This document shows, piece after piece, positions 60,159 to 64,000 of a stretch of DNA of 64,000 nt. Position numbers and translations under genes: made by a program. This DNA comes from Sphingomonas sanguinis. GTDB taxonomy: Bacteria; Pseudomonadota; Alphaproteobacteria; Sphingomonadales; Sphingomonadaceae. Within the stretch, counting starts at the first letter, position 1. Each line of letters opens with the position of its first letter. The notes under the pieces are model-generated. The model saw nothing but the letters and a program-made list of their open reading frames with translations, did not search any database and was not told the DNA's origin. Location: the NCBI RefSeq assembly GCF_019297835.1, contig NZ_CP079203.1:469001-533000 (forward strand). Reading direction: 5' to 3'.

Positions 60159-62554
60159 TCCCCCTCGGCGCGCAACTCATACCAGACCGGCTTGGTCGCC
60201 AGCTGATCGGCGAGACGAGCGGCACCGCCGTCACGGATGATGGCCGTATCGCGCCAATCGATCCGACCCCGTTCGTCCATCAACGGCTCCAGCCGCAGCC
60301 CGAACACGCAGGTCAGGACGGCATCGCCGTGCCGTCGCTCGAAGGCAATGACCCGGTCGCGGCCATGCCCGGTGACCGCGAGCGGATGATAGGTGCCATG
60401 GGTGAACAGGTCGGGACGCCGCCGCCGAAGGTCCAGAAGATCGGCGATAAGCGTCTGCTTGGGGGCATCACCCCTCGCCAGTGCCTTCTCGCGCGCGGCA
60501 TAGTCGACGGGGCGCCGGTTGTCGGGATCGACCAGACTGAGGTCGGCGAACTCCGTCCCCTGATAGCAATCGGGCACGCCCGGCACCGTATAGCGCAGCG
60601 CCACCTGCACCAGTGAGTTGGCCTCAGCCGCCGGGCCGATCCGATGGAGCAATGCGGCCATGCCTTCGCGGAAGGCCGCTCCCTGTTCATCGTCGATCAG
60701 GATTTCTGCGAGGCGATTGCAACGCCCCTCATAATCCGCGTCGGGGGCTTCCCAGGACGAGCGCAGCTTGGCTTCGCGTAATGCCTTTTCCTGCCAGGCC
60801 GTGATCCGTTCGGCAAAGTCGCCCAGATCGCCCGGCTCCGGCCAGGCACCGACCAGCGTCTGGATCAGCATATACCAGTCGGCCGGGTCTACCCCTTCGG
60901 CAAGGTCGAGTGTCTGTGTACGCCATGCTTCGACCTGATGCCGCCAATCCTCAGGCATGGCGCTCAGGACTGCGAGGCGCGCGCGGAAATCTTCGCCGCG
61001 CTTATGGTCATGGGTGGCGGTGGTCAGCATCGCGAGCGGAAAGCGCTGCGCCCGGCCCTCCATCCGGTCGTGAAAAGCCGCGATCGACAGGCTCAGCTTT
61101 CCGGCGTCGAAGCCGACATCGTTGCGCGAGAGCAAAGCGGCATGGCGGTAAAAGGCGGTATCCTCGACGGCCTTGGCGGCGATGGGGGCCGAAAGCTGCT
61201 GGAACCGCCGCACCGCCTCCTTCAGGCGCGTCCGGTCGCCGGGGCCGGTACCAGCGAGCCATTCGAGGATCTGGTCGACGACGAACGCCTCGCCCGGCGG
61301 CAGAAGCGGCTCCACCCGCTCGCGCGCCATCTGGCGGATGGCGGCGTCGAAGGACGGCGCATCGGGACCATAGGTTCGATAGACGGGGAATACCCAAAGC
61401 AGCCGCTCTATCGCCCGGCGCAGCATCGCCGCGGTGATCGCTCCCTCCAATTGCGACGCAGAGGTCGTCAGCGATGCAAAGGCCGCAACACACTGGTCCA
61501 TCTGCCCCGCGAATTGCCACGCAAGCAGGTCCTGCCGTGCCTGCAATTCCTCCGGAGCGAACTGGTCGGAGCGTCCGCTCAACTGCGCCCAAAGCTCGGC
61601 GAGCGGGCGGGTGCCTTCCGGCGCGTGGAGCAGGGCGGACACCTCCTCCATGAAGTCGTAGCCGCTGGTGCCGTCGACGCCCCAGTTTTCGCCCATCGGC
61701 TCTTCGGCGGCGAGGATCTTTTCGACGACGATATAGGCGCGGTTGCCGTCTTCGCGCACGATCGCGTCGAAGCGGGCGCGCAGCTTGCGGCAATAGCCGA
61801 TCGGGTCCGTCAGCCCGTCGACATGGTCGATCCGTACGCCGTCGATCAACCCTTCCGTGTAGAGCCGGAAATAGAGCGCATGGGTTTCCTCGAAAACAAG
61901 ATCGTCCTCGACCCTCAGGCCCGCCAGGTCGTTGATCGTGAAGAAGCGCCGCCAGTTGAGCTCGTCGTTCGACACACGCCACGACGCCAGCCGATAATGC
62001 TGGCGGTCGAGCAGGGCGGCGAGGTCTTGCGTTTCGGCTCCGTCCTGATCCTCGTCACGGATCGGCAGGCGATGTTCGCCGTACGCGACGATCTCGGCGC
62101 GACCGTCGCGGCGTTCGACCGCGATCTGTCCGTCCGCCAGTACCTTGAGCAAGGGATCGCCCAGGATCGGCAGGACGAGCTTGCGCGACCAGTCGATGTC
62201 GAAGAAGCGTGCGAAGCGGCTTGCTTCGCCATGCGCAAGCACGTCATTCCACCAGCGATTGCCGCCGCCGGACACGCCCATATGGTTGGGCACGATGTCG
62301 ATGATGACACCCATGCCCCGCGCCTTGGCAGCCTCGGCCAGCGACCGGAACGCGTCTTCACCACCGAGCTCCGGATTGATCCGGGTCGGGTCGATCACGT
62401 CATAGCCGTGCATCGACCCCGCCGCTGCCGTGGTGATCGGCGAGGCATAGACATGGCTGATCCCCAGCGTGTCGAGATAGGGCAGCAACGCCTCGGCACG
62501 GGCGAAGGGAAAGTCTTTGTGGAACTGGAAGCGATAGGTGGCGCGCGGCGTCAT
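60155..62554 (-). CDS. treY: Maltooligosyl trehalose synthase
   Basis: 799 residues from ATG 62554 with AAAGGA at eight bases. It turns the end of maltodextrin into a trehalosyl unit. GH13 features: RATYRFQFHKDFPFARAEAL, PYLDTLGISHVYASPITTAA, GSMHGYDVIDPTRINPELGG, DIVPNHMG, DGVRIDHVDGL (nucleophile region), and IVVEKILAAEEPMGENW. The C-terminal half is the insert-rich TreY type. A longer reading to 62893 would run through the malQ end and is not credible. Only 25 bases separate it from malQ. TreZ is not in the window; it may be upstream beyond the right edge. Confidence 0.95.
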   Translation of the reverse strand: MTPRATYRFQFHKDFPFARAEALLPYLDTLGISHVYASPITTAAAGSMHGYDVIDPTRINPELGGEDAFRSLAEAAKARGMGVIIDIVPNHMGVSGGGNRWWNDVLAHGEASRFARFFDIDWSRKLVLPILGDPLLKVLADGQIAVERRDGRAEIVAYGEHRLPIRDEDQDGAETQDLAALLDRQHYRLASWRVSNDELNWRRFFTINDLAGLRVEDDLVFEETHALYFRLYTEGLIDGVRIDHVDGLTDPIGYCRKLRARFDAIVREDGNRAYIVVEKILAAEEPMGENWGVDGTSGYDFMEEVSALLHAPEGTRPLAELWAQLSGRSDQFAPEELQARQDLLAWQFAGQMDQCVAAFASLTTSASQLEGAITAAMLRRAIERLLWVFPVYRTYGPDAPSFDAAIRQMARERVEPLLPPGEAFVVDQILEWLAGTGPGDRTRLKEAVRRFQQLSAPIAAKAVEDTAFYRHAALLSRNDVGFDAGKLSLSIAAFHDRMEGRAQRFPLAMLTTATHDHKRGEDFRARLAVLSAMPEDWRHQVEAWRTQTLDLAEGVDPADWYMLIQTLVGAWPEPGDLGDFAERITAWQEKALREAKLRSSWEAPDADYEGRCNRLAEILIDDEQGAAFREGMAALLHRIGPAAEANSLVQVALRYTVPGVPDCYQGTEFADLSLVDPDNRRPVDYAAREKALARGDAPKQTLIADLLDLRRRRPDLFTHGTYHPLAVTGHGRDRVIAFERRHGDAVLTCVFGLRLEPLMDERGRIDWRDTAIIRDGGAARLADQLATKPVWYELRAEGE

Positions 62555-62579
62555 GGGCGGCGTCCTTTGATGATGCGGA

Positions 62580-64000
62580 TCAGCGGGCGTTGAGGACGGC
62601 GATGCGCGCCGCGACCTCTGGCTGGGCAAGCGACCGGGCGAGGGTATCGGGCAGGCGGCGGCGCCAATTGGGATGCTCGTCGATCGTGCCGGGCAGATTG
62701 GGTTGCTCGTCCAGCCCGAGCATATCCTCGACCGGAACGATGGCGAGCGGGCAGGGCGTTTCCGCGATAGCGGCGATGGCGGCATCCACAGCGATGGCGG
62801 GATCGTCAGGCTCGGGCATGTCATCGCCGATGGTCTGCCAGAGCGCGGTGCGCTCCTCTGCGCGGTGGGCGCTGTCCTCGGGGGATACCGCATGCCGAGC
62901 GATACGAGCCCGCCATTCGAGATCGCGCCCCTGCCACCATCCGGCGACGGTCGCGATGTCGTGCGTGGCGGTCATGGCGATGGCCCGATCGCTCCAGGTC
63001 TGGGGCGGCAGAAATGCTCCTTCGGCATCCCGCTCGAACGGCAGGACCCGCATGCCCAGCATCCCCGCCTCGGCCATGATGTCGCGGAACCCCGGCGGGA
63101 CGGTGCCCAGATCCTCGCCGATCACGATCGCACCGCGTCCCCGATTGGCCCGCTGCGCCTCGATCCGCAGGATGCGCAACATATCGGCGAAGGGCATCGC
63201 GAGATAAGCACCCTGATCGGCCGGAGCGCCGTCCGGCACAACCCATAGGCGGCACAGCCCCAGCGCATGGTCGATCCGGATACCACCGGCATGGGCGAAG
63301 ACCGCGCGCAACGTATCGATGAACGGTGCAAAGCCCTGCCTCCGAAGCGCAAAGGGCGACAGCGCGGTGATCCCCCAATTCTGCCCATCGGGTCCGAGGG
63401 GATCGGGCGGCGCGCCGATCGACAGGCCGGTCAGCAACTCGCCGCGTCGGCTCCACCCGTCCGCGCCGTTCATGGCGACCCCGATGGCGAGGTCGGCGAT
63501 CAGCCCGATCGCCATGCCGCTGCCCCGCGCCGTGTCGGCCGCATCGTGCATTGCACGATCGGCCCACCATTGGGTGAAAGCATAAAAGCGCACGGCGTCT
63601 TTGTGTTCGTCGGCAAACCGGGCGACCGCTTCGCTGGTCGGATCGCGATACTCTTCCGGCCAGTCGAGCCAACCGCTTGCCCGGTCGCGCGCATGGAAAT
63701 AGGCATGAAGCGCATCGAACCGCGCCTGCGCCTCCAGCCTTTCTCCGCCCGCCTGCCGCCAGCGGCAGAAAGCCTCACGCTGCGCTTCGTCCAAACGATC
63801 ATAGACCAGCCGCAGGTCCAGCATCCGATCCGGTGCCGCACCGGGCCAGTCGATCAGGGAAGGAGCATCGACCACCGGCTCACCCGCAGGAGCCAGCCAG
63901 ACATTGCGAAACAGCCGGCTCGACGGGGCATAGGGGCTGAAGCGGGCGGCGTCGGCGGGGAACAGCGCGTGGACCGGGCTGATCGCGAGCGCGGCGGCAC
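62580..64000 (-). CDS. malQ: 4-alpha-glucanotransferase (partial, 5' end beyond window)
   Basis: The frame is open to the right edge, so the N-terminus is missing; at least 473 residues are present. The edge reads ALAISPVHALFPADAARFSPY (in parts: LAISPVHALF, FSPYAPSSRLF), the MalQ opening. Later signatures: GMAIGLIADLAIGVAMNGAD, GLSIGAPPDPLGPDGQNWG (loop 250s of GH77), GGIRIDHALGLCRLWVVPDG (nucleophile region), AIVIGEDLGTVPPGFRDIMA and TATHDIATVAGWWQG. It shifts glucan chains and makes maltodextrins for treY. Upstream of treY by 25 bases. Confidence 0.94.
   Translation of the reverse strand, partial: AAALAISPVHALFPADAARFSPYAPSSRLFRNVWLAPAGEPVVDAPSLIDWPGAAPDRMLDLRLVYDRLDEAQREAFCRWRQAGGERLEAQARFDALHAYFHARDRASGWLDWPEEYRDPTSEAVARFADEHKDAVRFYAFTQWWADRAMHDAADTARGSGMAIGLIADLAIGVAMNGADGWSRRGELLTGLSIGAPPDPLGPDGQNWGITALSPFALRRQGFAPFIDTLRAVFAHAGGIRIDHALGLCRLWVVPDGAPADQGAYLAMPFADMLRILRIEAQRANRGRGAIVIGEDLGTVPPGFRDIMAEAGMLGMRVLPFERDAEGAFLPPQTWSDRAIAMTATHDIATVAGWWQGRDLEWRARIARHAVSPEDSAHRAEERTALWQTIGDDMPEPDDPAIAVDAAIAAIAETPCPLAIVPVEDMLGLDEQPNLPGTIDEHPNWRRRLPDTLARSLAQPEVAARIAVLNAR

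Noticed and set aside
60938..62593. A 551-codon open frame on the plus strand
   Set aside because: Antisense to treY with no recognisable domain.
1..64000. CRISPR arrays, prophage, insertion sequences, tRNA or rRNA genes
   Set aside because: No spaced direct repeats, transposase or phage proteins, or tRNA/rRNA-like sequence was found when reading both strands.

Overview
The window reads as a chromosomal stretch of a GC-rich alphaproteobacterium, most likely Sphingomonas or a close sphingomonad. This rests on the gene families (DUF2794, DUF5818, an HprK-related/PqqD-like/nucleotidyltransferase cassette, a PstA with a long N-terminal extension), a GAAC-N7-GTTC LexA-type box at dinB, and a multi-hairpin intergenic element of the kind common in sphingomonads. 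No phage, insertion sequence, CRISPR array, rRNA or tRNA was recognised. Both edges cut genes: a TetR regulator on the left and malQ on the right.

Layout. 1-6450: a TetR-type repressor divergent from a complete RND efflux operon (lipoprotein adaptor, AcrB-type pump, NodT-type outer membrane factor) that ends in a strong terminator. 6502-17300: mtnP, then carboxylate uptake and sensing: an alginate-export-type porin with an MHS permease, DctA, divergent DctB/DctD, and DUF485-ActP. The DctD-like regulator lacks the GAFTGA sigma54-contact loop. 17315-19988: an LplT-like MFS protein, then pgsA-moaD-moaE. 20040-23673: two fasciclin-domain proteins, then oxyR divergent from ahpC and ahpD. 23785-25720: a TSUP permease divergent from cysE and a DUF2794 gene. 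25792-33433: a small secreted protein and a full phosphate regulon (phoR, pstS, pstC, pstA, pstB, phoU, phoB, all leftward), with an internal PHO box overlapping the end of phoR.

33554-36176 is the most intriguing region: a twin-arginine-signal protein, a PqqD-like protein, an HprK-related kinase and a nucleotidyltransferase, packed with 3-4 base gaps or overlaps. It resembles the tailoring half of phosphorylated lasso-peptide clusters, but the cyclase and protease are absent. 36136-40086: gph, glmU and glmS. 40164-48145: signalling (a REC-GGDEF-EAL regulator coupled to an atypical histidine kinase, then a large periplasmic-propeller diguanylate cyclase) around an SOS-controlled dinB. 48184-53027: a DUF5818 gene, a DUF808 membrane protein, and a LysR regulator divergent from glcB (malate synthase G) with a gamma carbonic anhydrase homologue. 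53037-58508: an OmpR-type two-component pair and a hybrid histidine kinase with two receivers. 58585-64000: a membrane-anchored retropepsin-like protease, a small membrane protein, and a leftward run of malQ, treY and a 3-methyladenine DNA glycosylase gene.

Taken together the window holds efflux and carboxylate scavenging (dicarboxylates, acetate, glyoxylate shunt), peroxide defence, phosphate starvation response, cell-envelope precursor synthesis and an unusually dense set of signalling proteins. All assignments come from reading the sequence by eye; no homology search was run.
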